NCBI RefSeq assembly: GCF_002563795.1
Contig: NZ_PDJL01000005.1
Coordinates: 558,001 to 622,000 of the forward strand
Direction: 5' to 3'
Source of the DNA: Vibrio sp. ES.051
GTDB lineage: Bacteria > Pseudomonadota > Gammaproteobacteria > Enterobacterales > Vibrionaceae
Length of the DNA stretch: 64,000 nt
Shown: piece by piece, positions 30,840 through 40,938 of the stretch
How the letters are laid out: the number at the start of each line of letters is the position of its first letter
Numbering within the stretch: position 1 is the stretch's first letter
Position numbers and translations under genes: made by a program
The notes under the pieces: model-generated
Told to the model about the DNA's origin: nothing
The model's database searches: none
The model's input: only the letters and a program-made list of their open reading frames with translations

Positions 30840-30889
30840 ATACCTGAGTAAAATGGTCAAGTATTTATTTGACCATTTTACTCAGGTAT
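30840..30889 (-). promoter_or_regulatory. twin IscR type 1 operators and isc promoter region
   Basis: A 21-bp perfect inverted repeat (30840-30860 and 30869-30889, 8-nt spacer) begins ATACCTGAGTAAAATGG. Each half, read with its flank, is itself an IscR type 1 site (consensus ATASYYGACTRWWWYAGTCRRSTAT): about 23 of 25 matches for 30840-30864 and about 21 of 25 on the opposite strand. On the minus strand a TTGACC near 30874-30869 can be the -35 of the isc promoter, so IscR would cover it. There is no T tract, so it is not a terminator. Confidence 0.8.
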
Positions 30890-30910
30890 TCATCCTTACA
30901 CCTAAAGTGG

Positions 30911-31639
30911 TTATTGTTTGTTCAAAGTTTTTTCAATCGAGGTCAAAATGCCACGAAGAATGTTCAGCTCCTGAGCTTCTGGTCTTGCTCGTGAGTATAA
31001 ACGACGAAGCTTGTTCATCACTTGCCCTGGCTGGTCTTTGTTAATGAATTGGGTTTCCACCATCACCTTTTCAAGGTGCTCGAAGAACATCTCAAGTTCT
31101 TTATGGCGTGGGTACTCTTCTGATTCATTTAAGGCGAACTGGCTCTGCTCAAGGTTTAAGTGCGCAACGCGAATTTCGTAGCTCAGCGTTTGAACGGCCA
31201 TTGCTAAGTTGAGCGAGCTATATTCTGGGTTTGCAGGAATGCAAACATGATAATGGCACTTTTGTAACTCTTCGTTTGTTAACCCCGTTCTTTCACGACC
31301 AAACACGAGGGCAACTGGATGTTTTTGACCTTCTACAGCAAACTTTTCTCCACACTCACGTGGTTCAAGCATTGGCCACTCTAAAGTACGTGAACGCGCA
31401 CTTGAGCCCACAACGAGACTACAATCTTCAATGGCGGCCTCTAGCGTGCTGACCACCTGAGCATTTTGTGCAATATCAGCGGCGCCAGCAGCCAAAGCGA
31501 GGGTTTGTTCATCCACTTCACACTGAGGATCAACCAATACCAGTTGACTTAATCCCATGACTTTCATCGCTCGTGCAGCCGAACCAATGTTGCCTGAATG
31601 AGAAGTTCCGACGAGTACGACTTTTACTTGATCCAACAT
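30911..31639 (-). CDS. trmJ: tRNA (cytidine/uridine-2'-O-)-methyltransferase TrmJ
   Basis: 242 residues. SPOUT-class enzyme that methylates the 2'-O of residue 32 in several tRNAs. SPOUT motifs include [36 protein letters not shown] and [19 protein letters not shown]. The C-terminal helical extension (about 165-242) is typical. It is upstream of iscR in the same direction, as in E. coli, and divergent from suhB. Confidence 0.96.
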   Translation of the reverse strand: MLDQVKVVLVGTSHSGNIGSAARAMKVMGLSQLVLVDPQCEVDEQTLALAAGAADIAQNAQVVSTLEAAIEDCSLVVGSSARSRTLEWPMLEPRECGEKFAVEGQKHPVALVFGRERTGLTNEELQKCHYHVCIPANPEYSSLNLAMAVQTLSYEIRVAHLNLEQSQFALNESEEYPRHKELEMFFEHLEKVMVETQFINKDQPGQVMNKLRRLYSRARPEAQELNILRGILTSIEKTLNKQ

Positions 31640-31816
31640 CTGTGTTTGCTACCTAAATTAAAACCGCAGGATATTACCATAATTTTTTAACACACCCTAG
31701 AGTGAAGCAGGCCTCTGCTATCATTCTTAGTCATTGTTGTGGCGTGCGACTCGGTCAATAACATGACACTGAACAACTTAGAACAAAAAACAACCACTTC
31801 CCTTTTGACTGATCTC

Positions 31817-31825
31817 TGGTATACT
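31817..31825 (+). promoter_or_regulatory. extended -10 promoter of suhB
   Basis: TGGTATACT fits the extended -10 form (TGnTATAAT-like). No clear -35 at 17 bp. It would start a leader of about 40 nt that contains the boxA. Confidence 0.55.
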
Positions 31826-31841
31826 CGCCGCCGCTTTAAAT

Positions 31842-31853
31842 TGTTCTTTAACA
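31842..31853 (+). promoter_or_regulatory. boxA in the suhB leader (Nus-factor site)
   Basis: TGTTCTTTAACA matches the rRNA boxA consensus TGCTCTTTAACA at 11 of 12 positions and ends 17 nt before the suhB ATG. In E. coli NusB/NusE and SuhB bind a boxA in the suhB leader and repress it. The same feedback is inferred here. Confidence 0.75.
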
Positions 31854-31870
31854 TCCGTTGGGAAAATCGT

Positions 31871-32674
31871 ATGCATCCAATGCTAAACATTGCTATTCGC
31901 GCTGCGCGAAAAGCAGGCAATCATATTGCTAAATCATTAGAAAACACAGATAAAGTAGAATCTTCACTGAAAGGCACTAATGACTTTGTCACTAATGTAG
32001 ATAAAGAAGCAGAATACATCATCATTGATACTATCAAGCAATCTTACCCAGAGCACGGTATCATTGCTGAAGAGCAAGGTCTTATCGAAGGTAAAGATCA
32101 AGACGTACAATGGATCATCGACCCTCTGGATGGTACAAATAACTTTGTTAAAGGCTATCCACATTTCGCAGTTTCTATTGCAGTTCGCATCAAGGGCAAA
32201 ACTGAAGTTGCCTGTGTATACGATCCAATGCAAAACGAGCTGTTTACCGCCCAACGTGGCGCTGGTGCGCAGCTAAACAGCGCACGTATCCGCGTTACTC
32301 CGCTAAAAGACCTTCAAGGTACAATTCTAGCAACAGGTTTCCCATTCAAACAGAAGCAACACTCTGAATCTTTCATCAAGATCATTGGTGCGCTATTCAC
32401 AGAATGTGCTGACTTCCGTCGCAGCGGTTCTGCTGCTCTTGACCTATGTTATGTTGCTGCTGGTCGTGTCGATGGTTACTTTGAACTCGGTCTAAAGCCA
32501 TGGGATATGGCCGCGGGTGAACTTATCGCTCGTGAAGCAGGTGCAATCCTAACGGACTTTGCTGGCGGTACCGAGTACATGAAGTCTGGAAATATTGTTG
32601 CTTCAAGCGCTCGTGGTACAAAATCTATCCTTAAACACATTCGCGAAAATGGCAACAGCGCACTCCTTAAGTAA
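31871..32674 (+). CDS. suhB: inositol-1-monophosphatase family protein SuhB, Nus complex factor
   Basis: 267 residues from the ATG at 31871, identical in length to E. coli SuhB. The longer frame from 31739 runs through the promoter and is rejected. Inositol monophosphatase motifs are intact: EEQG, WIIDPLDGTNNFVKGYPHF and the C-terminal WDMAAGELIAREAGA (metal ligands). In enterics SuhB works in rRNA antitermination with NusA/B/E/G; its phosphatase activity is secondary. A boxA in the leader supports the same role here. Confidence 0.96.
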   Translation: MHPMLNIAIRAARKAGNHIAKSLENTDKVESSLKGTNDFVTNVDKEAEYIIIDTIKQSYPEHGIIAEEQGLIEGKDQDVQWIIDPLDGTNNFVKGYPHFAVSIAVRIKGKTEVACVYDPMQNELFTAQRGAGAQLNSARIRVTPLKDLQGTILATGFPFKQKQHSESFIKIIGALFTECADFRRSGSAALDLCYVAAGRVDGYFELGLKPWDMAAGELIAREAGAILTDFAGGTEYMKSGNIVASSARGTKSILKHIRENGNSALLK

Positions 32675-32692
32675 GAATATTTAGTCCATTTT

Positions 32693-32724
32693 AAAAGCCC
32701 TGCTCAATGAGCAGGGCTTTTTTG
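32693..32724 (+). terminator. rho-independent terminator of suhB
   Basis: AAAAGCCCTGCTCA pairs with TGAGCAGGGCTTTT with almost no loop and is followed by further T residues. The remaining 180 bp up to 32907 hold nothing I recognise. Confidence 0.85.
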
Positions 32725-32907
32725 TGTCTTACACAATTTCACTCTCCACAAACCTTGTTATACCTATCAAATAAATGAGTGAGCAGAAATAACGTAAAAC
32801 GTAAGAAGAATACTTAATGTTTCCACGCTATGAGCGAGCATTTACACTGGTTAGGTAAAGACCTTTATTATTTTTAATTAAGCTCTGTACGTGATAACCC
32901 AGAAATG

Positions 32908-32937
32908 AAAAAAAACCGCTGATTGCTCAGCGGTTTT
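32908..32937. terminator. rho-independent terminator of the secDF operon
   Basis: AAAAACCGCTGA pairs with TCAGCGGTTTTT around a short loop, with A and T tracts on both sides. It ends the minus-strand secF transcript. Confidence 0.85.
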
Positions 32938-32960
32938 TCGTTTTATATTCTCAGTTAGCC

Positions 32961-33908
32961 TTATGGCATCTCGTCGAATTCTGCCCCTTCTTTCTCTACT
33001 TGTGGTGGCATCAAATGCTCTTTCTGGATGCCCAGTTTTAGAGCCAATGCTGATGCAACATAAATAGAAGAATAAGTACCAACCGTGATACCGAGTAGAA
33101 GTGCGGTTGCGAAGCCGTGAATCATCGCCCCCCCCTGCATGAACAGTGCGATCACCACAAACAACGTTGTACCCGAGGTAATCAAGGTACGGCTCAATGT
33201 CTGTGTGATGGAGGCGTCCATGATATCAGCAGGCTCACCTTTACGCATCTTGCGGAAGTTCTCCCGGATACGGTCAAATACCACAATGGTATCGTTGAGC
33301 GAGTACCCCACAACCGTGAGTAGCGCCGCCACGATGGTTAGGTCAACTTCGATCTGCAATAACGAAAATACACCTAACGTGATGATGATATCGTGCCCCA
33401 GTGCCATTACCGCACCAGCCGCTAAACGCCATTCGAATCGCATTGATACATAAATCAGGATACAGATCAGAGAAACAAGGATCGCAAGACCACCAGCTTC
33501 AGTTAGCTCATCACCGACATTTGGACCCACGAACTCAATACGGCGCATTTCTACGCTTTCGCCCGTACTGTCTTTGATTGCACCAATGATTTGGTTGCCC
33601 AGCATTTCACCAGAAACGTCGTCTCGTGGACGAAGACGAACCATCACTTCACGCGAGCTACCAAAATTCTGTACCGTCGCATCGCCAAAGCCTTTTGAGT
33701 TTAGGCCGGTACGAATTTTTTCCAGATTTGCAGGTTTTTCAAAACCTACTTCAATCAGCGTACCGCCCGTGAAGTCCAACCCAAAGTTCAACCCTTTAGC
33801 TGACAAAGTAAAAATGGAGGTCGCTATCATCAAGATTGAGAAAATGAACGCCACTTTCGACCAACGCATAAAGCCGATCGTCTTCTCCGCTTTTAGAATT
33901 TGAAACAT
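32961..33908 (-). CDS. secF: protein translocase subunit SecF
   Basis: 315 residues, six membrane segments and a periplasmic loop (about 40-135). Family motifs: GLNFGLDFTGGTLIEVGF and the SLNDTIVVFDRIREN motif in a membrane domain. Works with SecD to use the proton gradient to pull proteins through SecYEG. Starts 14 bp after secD. Confidence 0.97.
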   Translation of the reverse strand: MFQILKAEKTIGFMRWSKVAFIFSILMIATSIFTLSAKGLNFGLDFTGGTLIEVGFEKPANLEKIRTGLNSKGFGDATVQNFGSSREVMVRLRPRDDVSGEMLGNQIIGAIKDSTGESVEMRRIEFVGPNVGDELTEAGGLAILVSLICILIYVSMRFEWRLAAGAVMALGHDIIITLGVFSLLQIEVDLTIVAALLTVVGYSLNDTIVVFDRIRENFRKMRKGEPADIMDASITQTLSRTLITSGTTLFVVIALFMQGGAMIHGFATALLLGITVGTYSSIYVASALALKLGIQKEHLMPPQVEKEGAEFDEMP

Positions 33909-33922
33909 ATTAATTCCCAGCC

Positions 33923-35779
33923 TTAGATCGACAATTTATCAACGCGTTTGCCGCCGTACATTAGGTTCACGATACAACGTGTACCTATGATGGCGGTGAA
34001 CATTGACGTTAAGATACCGATTGATAGTGTTACCGCAAAACCTTTTACTGCACCTGTACCTACCGCGAATAGGATAATCGCCGTGATAAGGGTTGTAATG
34101 TTCGCGTCAGCAATCGTGCTGAATGCGTTCGCGTAACCTTGGTGAATCGCTTGCTGTGGACTGCGTCCATCTCGAAGCTCTTCACGGATCCGCTCAAATA
34201 TCAGTACGTTCGCATCGACCGCCATACCGACCGTCAATACAATCCCAGCAATCCCTGGCAACGTCATAGTCGCCCCTGGAATCATCGACATCACACCAAT
34301 GATGAGCACTAAGTTCGCCATTAGAGCAATGTTGGCAATCAGGCCGAAACCACGGTAGTACAGCAAGGTAAAGAGCATTACCGCAGCCATCCCCCAAATC
34401 ATCGCCATGATCCCCATATCGATGTTTTGCTGACCCATCGATGGACCTATGGTGCGCTCTTCAACGATAGAGATAGGCGCAATAAGGGCACCAGCACGCA
34501 GTAGGAGTGCGAGATTATGCGCTTCAGCAGCCGAGTCGATACCTGTAATACGGAAGTTACGCCCAAGAGCCGATTGAATCGTCGCTTGGTTAATGACTTC
34601 TTCATACTTATCAAGAATGACTTTACCTTCTGGCGTACGACGATCGCTGTCTTTGTACTCTGCAAACACGGTAGCCATTAGCTTACCAATGTTCTTTTTA
34701 GAGAACGCAGACATCTTGTTACCACCTTCACTGTCTAGCGAGATATTAACCTGTGGACGACCATACTCATCGACACTCGAGCTTGCATCAGTGATGCTTT
34801 GACCACCCAGAATAACACGTTTCTTAAGTACGACAGGGCGACCATCGCGATCCATTTTGATTTCACTGCCAGCAGGGGCACGCCCATTCGCCGCAGCCGA
34901 TAAATCGGCTTTGTCATCGACTTCGCGGAATTCTAGCGTTGCCGTGGCACCCAGAATTTCTTTCGCACGGGCCGTGTCCTGCACACCAGGAAGTTCAACC
35001 ACGATTCGGCTTGCACCTTGACGTTGAACCAGTGGTTCTGCAACCCCCAGTTCGTTTACACGGTTGCGCAAAATCGTAATGTTTTGCTCTACCGCGTAGT
35101 TACGGATCTCTTGCAAACGTTGCTCGGTAAAGGTCGCAGTAAGAGCGTAACGCCCATTTGAATCAGATTCGACAAAGTTCATGTCTGGATGATTCGTTTC
35201 TAGCGTACGCTTAGCTTCAGCCAATTGTTCTTCATTACGCAACAGCACTTCTACTGCTTCTTTGCCAGAAGGACGAATCGCTCGGTAACGAATTTTCGCT
35301 TCGCGAAGTTCACTACGGAAAGCTTCTTCTTGTTGACCGACCAGTTTTTCCATCGCCGCATCCATATCCACTTCCATTAAGAAGTGAACACCACCACGAA
35401 GGTCAAGACCTAATTTCAATGGTGACGCGCCAATTGCTTCTAACCAGTCTGGCGTAGAAGGGGCAAGGTTAAGTGCAACAATTGTGTCTTTGCCAAGCGC
35501 TTCGCTGATGACATCACGAGCACTGATTTGAGTGTCAGTGTCGTTAAAACGAACAAGAATTGATCCATTTTCGAGAGCAATGGACTTGTGAGAGAGTTGC
35601 TCTTTATCAAGAGCAGTAGTGACAGCATCCAGCGTTGACATATCTACAGAGGCGCCACGCGCCCCTGTAACTTGAATAGCCGGATCTTCACCGTAGATAT
35701 TTGGAAGTGCGTATAACGCAGCGGTGATGATGGCAAAAAATACCATCAAATACTTCCATAATGGATAACGGTTTAGCAC
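33923..35779 (-). CDS. secD: protein translocase subunit SecD
   Basis: 618 residues, E. coli-like size (615). N-terminal membrane segment (about 9-28), a large periplasmic region with the P1 head domain and the [16 protein letters not shown] motif, then five C-terminal membrane segments with [19 protein letters not shown]. Forms SecDF-YajC. It lies 21 bp after yajC. Confidence 0.97.
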   Translation of the reverse strand: MLNRYPLWKYLMVFFAIITAALYALPNIYGEDPAIQVTGARGASVDMSTLDAVTTALDKEQLSHKSIALENGSILVRFNDTDTQISARDVISEALGKDTIVALNLAPSTPDWLEAIGASPLKLGLDLRGGVHFLMEVDMDAAMEKLVGQQEEAFRSELREAKIRYRAIRPSGKEAVEVLLRNEEQLAEAKRTLETNHPDMNFVESDSNGRYALTATFTEQRLQEIRNYAVEQNITILRNRVNELGVAEPLVQRQGASRIVVELPGVQDTARAKEILGATATLEFREVDDKADLSAAANGRAPAGSEIKMDRDGRPVVLKKRVILGGQSITDASSSVDEYGRPQVNISLDSEGGNKMSAFSKKNIGKLMATVFAEYKDSDRRTPEGKVILDKYEEVINQATIQSALGRNFRITGIDSAAEAHNLALLLRAGALIAPISIVEERTIGPSMGQQNIDMGIMAMIWGMAAVMLFTLLYYRGFGLIANIALMANLVLIIGVMSMIPGATMTLPGIAGIVLTVGMAVDANVLIFERIREELRDGRSPQQAIHQGYANAFSTIADANITTLITAIILFAVGTGAVKGFAVTLSIGILTSMFTAIIGTRCIVNLMYGGKRVDKLSI

Positions 35780-35800
35780 AGCGAGGATCCTTTAGCTGTT

Positions 35801-36130
35801 TTATAGAGACTTAAGCGTACCTTTTGGTAACACTGCAGTGATGAAGTCTTTCTTGATGACGACTTCATTGTTCGCGTTAAGCTCAATTGAAATGTAGTCA
35901 TTATCTTCAGCAATCTTAGTGATTTTACCCACCAGACCACCGCTGGTTAAAACTTCGTCGCCTTTACCCATAGAAGCCATAAGGCTCTTGTGCTCTTTAA
36001 CACGTTTTGCTTGTGGGCGGTAAATCATGAAGTAAAAGATCACTGCGAACATGCCAAGCATGATAAGCATTTCAAAACCGCCGCCTGCTGGCGCGCCTTC
36101 TGCTGCTGCGTGAGCCTGAGAAATAAACAT
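35801..36130 (-). CDS. yajC: preprotein translocase subunit YajC
   Basis: 109 residues. One membrane segment (about 20-38, MLIMLGMFAVIFYFMIYRP), then a cytosolic basic domain (KRVKEHKSLMASMGKGDEV, SGGLVGKITKI). Accessory part of the SecDF complex. First gene of yajC-secD-secF. Confidence 0.96.
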   Translation of the reverse strand: MFISQAHAAAEGAPAGGGFEMLIMLGMFAVIFYFMIYRPQAKRVKEHKSLMASMGKGDEVLTSGGLVGKITKIAEDNDYISIELNANNEVVIKKDFITAVLPKGTLKSL

Positions 36131-36260
36131 TAAAACATCCTCATTATATTTTATTTAATAATCCAACAAGTTGGGCTTTCGCATTCTAGATTCAAGTTTG
36201 AAAGTAATGAATAGAGATCACTCTCTCAAAAATAACTTACGTTAGCCTACTTCATTCGCA

Positions 36261-36289
36261 AAAGCCTCTGGCGACATGCCAAAGGCTTT
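36261..36289 (-). terminator. hairpin between tgt and yajC
   Basis: AAAGCCTCTGGC and GCCAAAGGCTTT form a long stem with one internal mismatch and a GACAT loop. On the minus strand only four T residues follow, so it may be a leaky terminator or 3'-end stabiliser in the tgt-yajC gap. Confidence 0.5.
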
Positions 36290-36296
36290 AATTCTT

Positions 36297-37469
<1,173 letters not shown>

Positions 37470-37580
37470 TTAGGGCTCTACCCTACTTTAAGGAGCGGTC
37501 GCTTTTCCTTGCGAGAGACAAAGCAGAGGTTCTGCTCTATTTCCTAGCTTACTGCTAGCACTCGTAAATCTTATTTTTTA

Positions 37581-38633
37581 CTAAATCGTTTTCTTCTTGA
37601 TGAACATTGAATCACCATATGAGAAAAAGCGATATTTGTTTTCTACCGCATGCTTATAAGCATTCATGGTGTTCTCATAACCTGCAAATGCACTCACCAA
37701 CATGATCAATGTTGATTCTGGTAGGTGAAAGTTAGTGATCAAGCAATCCACCAACTGGTATTCGTAACCTGGGAAAATAAAGATTTCGGTATCACCAAAA
37801 AATGGCACGAGCTCGGTGCCTTTCTTCAATGCATCTTGTGCAGCGCTTTCAAGTGAGCGTACCGATGTCGTACCAACAGCAATAATGCGACCACCTCGTG
37901 CTTTCGTCGTTTTAATTGCTTCGACGACTTCTTGCGGTACTTCTACGTACTCAGCGTGCATATGGTGATCGTTGATGTTTTCTACTTTTACTGGCTGGAA
38001 TGTACCCGCACCAACGTGCAGCGTCACGTAAGCAAACTCAGCCCCTTTGGCTTTGATCTGCTCAAGTAGAACATCATCAAAGTGCAAACCTGCTGTCGGC
38101 GCGGCTACGGCGCCTGGTTTTTGGTTATAAACCGTTTGATAACGCTCTTTATCTGAGTCTTCATCTGGGCGATCGATATATGGAGGTAATGGCATGTGGC
38201 CGATTTCTTCCAAAATCTCTAGAACCGTCTTATCAGAATTGAATTTCAGCTCAAATAGAGCATCATGACGCGCCACCATTTCGGCTGAATATTCATCGTT
38301 CTCGCCCACAAGAATAGTGCTACCTGGCTTGGGTGATTTAGAGCAGCGAACATGCGCAAGGATACTTTTTTCATCAAGCATCCGCTCCACCAGCACTTCT
38401 AGCTTGCCGCCCGATTCCTTACGGCCAAACATACGTGCAGGAATAACACGGGTATTATTGAAAACCACTAGGTCACCGGGTTGAACTTGGTCTAGTACAT
38501 CGGTAAACGTGCCATCCATTATTTCTCCGGTGTTGCCATCCAGTAGCAATAGTCGACTCGCGGTACGCTCTGGTTGAGGGTAACGAGCGATAAGTTCATC
38601 TGGAAGGTCGAAGTGGAAATCTGATACTTGCAT
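37581..38633 (-). CDS. queA: S-adenosylmethionine:tRNA ribosyltransferase-isomerase QueA
   Basis: 350 residues. Transfers the ribosyl part of SAM to preQ1-tRNA to make epoxyqueuosine. Family blocks: [48 protein letters not shown] and [20 protein letters not shown]. It lies at the head of the queA-tgt-yajC-secDF run. Confidence 0.98.
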   Translation of the reverse strand: MQVSDFHFDLPDELIARYPQPERTASRLLLLDGNTGEIMDGTFTDVLDQVQPGDLVVFNNTRVIPARMFGRKESGGKLEVLVERMLDEKSILAHVRCSKSPKPGSTILVGENDEYSAEMVARHDALFELKFNSDKTVLEILEEIGHMPLPPYIDRPDEDSDKERYQTVYNQKPGAVAAPTAGLHFDDVLLEQIKAKGAEFAYVTLHVGAGTFQPVKVENINDHHMHAEYVEVPQEVVEAIKTTKARGGRIIAVGTTSVRSLESAAQDALKKGTELVPFFGDTEIFIFPGYEYQLVDCLITNFHLPESTLIMLVSAFAGYENTMNAYKHAVENKYRFFSYGDSMFIKKKTI

Positions 38634-38814
38634 GCTACTTGTCTTATATATTGATAAAATTACGTCTAAAGCGACAATAAAATTGCGACGAGTTTTTCGC
38701 AGCAGACTAGTATATGTTTACATGCTGCAATAGCAAGCTAATCCCCCAACATTGACTGTAAAAGCTTTTATTAAGAGTGTAATAAAACGTGAAATGTTCA
38801 GAATATATACAAAC

Positions 38815-38845
38815 AAAAAAGCAGCGAAGTTCGCTGCTTTTCGTT
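38815..38845. terminator. rho-independent terminator of the serine protease gene
   Basis: AAAAAAGCAGCGAA pairs with TTCGCTGCTTTT, flanked by A and T tracts, so it can work in both directions. The rest of 38634-38866 holds the queA upstream region. Confidence 0.8.
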
Positions 38846-38866
38846 TTTCTTAACACTGAGGTGAAT

Positions 38867-40039
38867 CTAGCTATCGCGTCTACGCAACCACCCCAGAGTG
38901 GCTAATAACCCCAACAACCAAACACCGATACTACCACCATCGTCTTCTGAGCCCGAGAAGTTGCAGTTGTTGGTGGCAATGCCATCGTAACAGCCCCCTC
39001 CACCATCGCTTTCATCGCTTTCATCGCTTCCCTGATTGGCATCTCTAATGAAGTTTGGTTCAATGATATAATCACTCGGCGGAACATCAGCCTTAATATA
39101 AGACTGCACCCAACCATAATAATGGCTCACTTTGGTATAAAAACTTGGGATGGTCAGTGAGCCACATGTTGGCAGAATTAAAGGCGCGCCGCTAACAATA
39201 CCAATCTGTTTGCCCGTAGCAACATCCAAGAGCGGACCTCCACTATCGCCTTTACATGCGGAGTTACCATATTGAGTATTGCTGTCCGGTTCAAGCACTT
39301 GGTTCTTAGTAGGCAGGGTACAAATCTTAGTTTGATTTTCACGCGAATTAATAACCCCTGGGAAACGACTGCCAATTTCTAAACGCTCATAACATTTGTC
39401 GATAGGAAGAAAACTACTGATGGTCGTTTTTAACGTATTAGATGATTCTGATGCGTCAGGCTTGGTTGTTCCCCACCCAAAGACTTGCACGTTATCTACA
39501 CGCTGATTGGTCAAGTCATTGTCGTTCCAATCAGCAGCAAGACGTGCTTCAATGCTTTCCATCTCGACCTTTGTGGCTAATTCAGCAAATCTGGCATTTG
39601 CAACTGGGCGCGTTAAATATAAAAGTGCAATATCTGAATCTAAGCCAGTTTGAATCGATTGGACGTTACCATTGCTATCGGTTTTGGCTTTAGAAATACG
39701 GGTGTAATCGGGATGAACCACAACATGAGAAACCGCATAAAAGTTATCTAGACTTGCAGCGTTCAAATCATAAACGTTCGCCGTGATCGACAGTTCGCCC
39801 GGCGCTGTCACATAGTAGCTTGCTTCATTGGTTCCCTCGCCCATCACAACACAATGGGCCGCTGTTAGTACCCATTGCTCAGCTAACATGGTTCCGCCAC
39901 ACGATGGGAAATCAGCCATGTTACTAACTCGCAATGTCACACGATCCACCGGATCGGTCTCTTCTGTACCCAATATAATTGCCTGTGCTGATTGCACACT
40001 GAATGCCACGACTGCTATCGCGATTAATTTCTTGTACAT
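38867..40039 (-). CDS. secreted S1 serine protease with GlyGly-CTERM anchor
   Basis: 390 residues. Signal peptide 1-20 (MYKKLIAIAVVAFSVQSAQA). The protease N-terminus IILG follows at once, so signal peptidase alone may create the free Ile16-type end with no propeptide. The catalytic triad is H62 (TAAHC), D136 (DSDIALL) and S266 (GDSGGPL). The position equal to chymotrypsin 189 is S260 rather than Asp, and positions 216 and 226 look like A285 and S299, so specificity should be chymotrypsin- or elastase-like. An acidic SDESDESD linker leads to a GlyGly-CTERM tail (DDGGS at 366-370, a hydrophobic helix, then RRRDS). That is the tripartite signal processed by rhombosortase on type II-secreted proteases such as V. 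cholerae VesB. Confidence 0.9.
   Translation of the reverse strand: MYKKLIAIAVVAFSVQSAQAIILGTEETDPVDRVTLRVSNMADFPSCGGTMLAEQWVLTAAHCVVMGEGTNEASYYVTAPGELSITANVYDLNAASLDNFYAVSHVVVHPDYTRISKAKTDSNGNVQSIQTGLDSDIALLYLTRPVANARFAELATKVEMESIEARLAADWNDNDLTNQRVDNVQVFGWGTTKPDASESSNTLKTTISSFLPIDKCYERLEIGSRFPGVINSRENQTKICTLPTKNQVLEPDSNTQYGNSACKGDSGGPLLDVATGKQIGIVSGAPLILPTCGSLTIPSFYTKVSHYYGWVQSYIKADVPPSDYIIEPNFIRDANQGSDESDESDGGGGCYDGIATNNCNFSGSEDDGGSIGVWLLGLLATLGWLRRRDS
39005..39031 (-). repeat. 9-bp tandem repeat in the protease linker
   Basis: Three adjacent copies of ATCGCTTTC (the third with one change) encode repeated Ser-Asp-Glu in the acidic linker before the GlyGly-CTERM tail. The 9-bp unit keeps frame, so copy-number change would only alter linker length. 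Confidence 0.8.
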
Positions 40040-40358
40040 AGTTATCTTCAGATCTAGTAAGCCTAATTATATCTTCGTCTAGAGGCTTAACGAGGAGAAT
40101 CAAGCAAGTAAAAATGTGCGATTCAATTCATTGGATTAAATTTTTAGGCTCATTTATTACCCATAAAAAGTGCCAACTGCCTCGCACACAAAACAGCTGC
40201 TTTTAAATTAACAAAAGTATAAATTGTCGATTATGGCGCCGTAAAAAAGACATGCCATCGTATTAAACTATTTAATTGATGAAAAACGAGTTAGCTCCCA
40301 GATATACGGTGAAATATTCTCTATATTTAAATAAAGAACAATGCCGCTGGAGGTCTCT
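40040..40358. other. 319-bp intergenic region between the divergent protease and CBS genes
   Basis: No ORF or RNA gene is evident. AT-rich; it must contain both promoters. The strong GGAGGT at its right end is the ribosome site of the CBS gene. Confidence 0.6.
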
Positions 40359-40808
40359 ATGATCAAGGTAGAAGACATGATGACACGCAACCCTCATACC
40401 TTGTTACGCACGCATACTTTACATGATGCAAAAAGCATGATGGACGCGCTCGATATTCGACATATTCCGGTTGTTGATGCCAATAATCATTTACAAGGCT
40501 TGGTGACTCAACGCGACATTCTTGCAGCTCAAGAATCCAGCTTGCACCCAGATGAGGCAGAACAATCTTTTACTCTAGATACCCCTCTCTACGAAATGAT
40601 GCACACCAACATCATGACTGCCGACCCCATCGCAGGACTCAAAGAGAGCGCCATTTATATGCAAAAACATAAAGTGGGCTGTTTACCAATAGTAACTAAA
40701 GGTCGGTTAGTGGGGATTATCACCGATAGCGACTTTGTGACGATTGCGATTAACTTGTTAGAACTGCAAGAAGAAGTGGAGCCGGAAGAAATCGAACCCG
40801 AAGAATAA
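40359..40808 (+). CDS. CBS-domain pair protein
   Basis: 149 residues from the ATG at 40359, chosen for GGAGGT just upstream; an ATG at 40341 would add six residues. Two CBS modules fill the protein (about 1-62 with MIKVEDMMTRNP and HIPVVDANNHLQGLVTQRDIL; about 75-135 with IMTADPIAGLKESA and GCLPIVTKGRLVGIITDSDF). Such pairs usually bind adenine nucleotides. The tail is very acidic (EEVEPEEIEPEE). The target is unknown. It converges on aceA, as in V. cholerae. Confidence 0.88.
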   Translation: MIKVEDMMTRNPHTLLRTHTLHDAKSMMDALDIRHIPVVDANNHLQGLVTQRDILAAQESSLHPDEAEQSFTLDTPLYEMMHTNIMTADPIAGLKESAIYMQKHKVGCLPIVTKGRLVGIITDSDFVTIAINLLELQEEVEPEEIEPEE

Positions 40809-40862
40809 GACCGAACGCAGTGAATCAGTTTTCTGGGATAGTTTAAGAAAAACACACGAGAA

Positions 40863-40894
40863 AAAACCAAAAAAGAGCGGCTGAGTTGCCGCTC
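40863..40894 (-). terminator. rho-independent terminator of aceA
   Basis: GAGCGGC (40875-40881) and GCCGCTC (40888-40894) form a GC-rich stem with a 6-nt loop; the minus strand continues with six T residues. Confidence 0.8.
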
Positions 40895-40938
40895 AAATGT
40901 CATTACTGACGCTGGTTAAGAAAGGGGGTCGATGTTAA

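Noticed and set aside
30840..30889. Large hairpin after trmJ as a rho-independent terminator
   Set aside because: No T tract follows on the minus strand, and each arm fits the IscR type 1 consensus, so an operator pair explains it better.
31739..31870. N-terminal extension of SuhB
   Set aside because: It crosses the -10 and boxA; the ATG at 31871 gives exactly the E. coli length.
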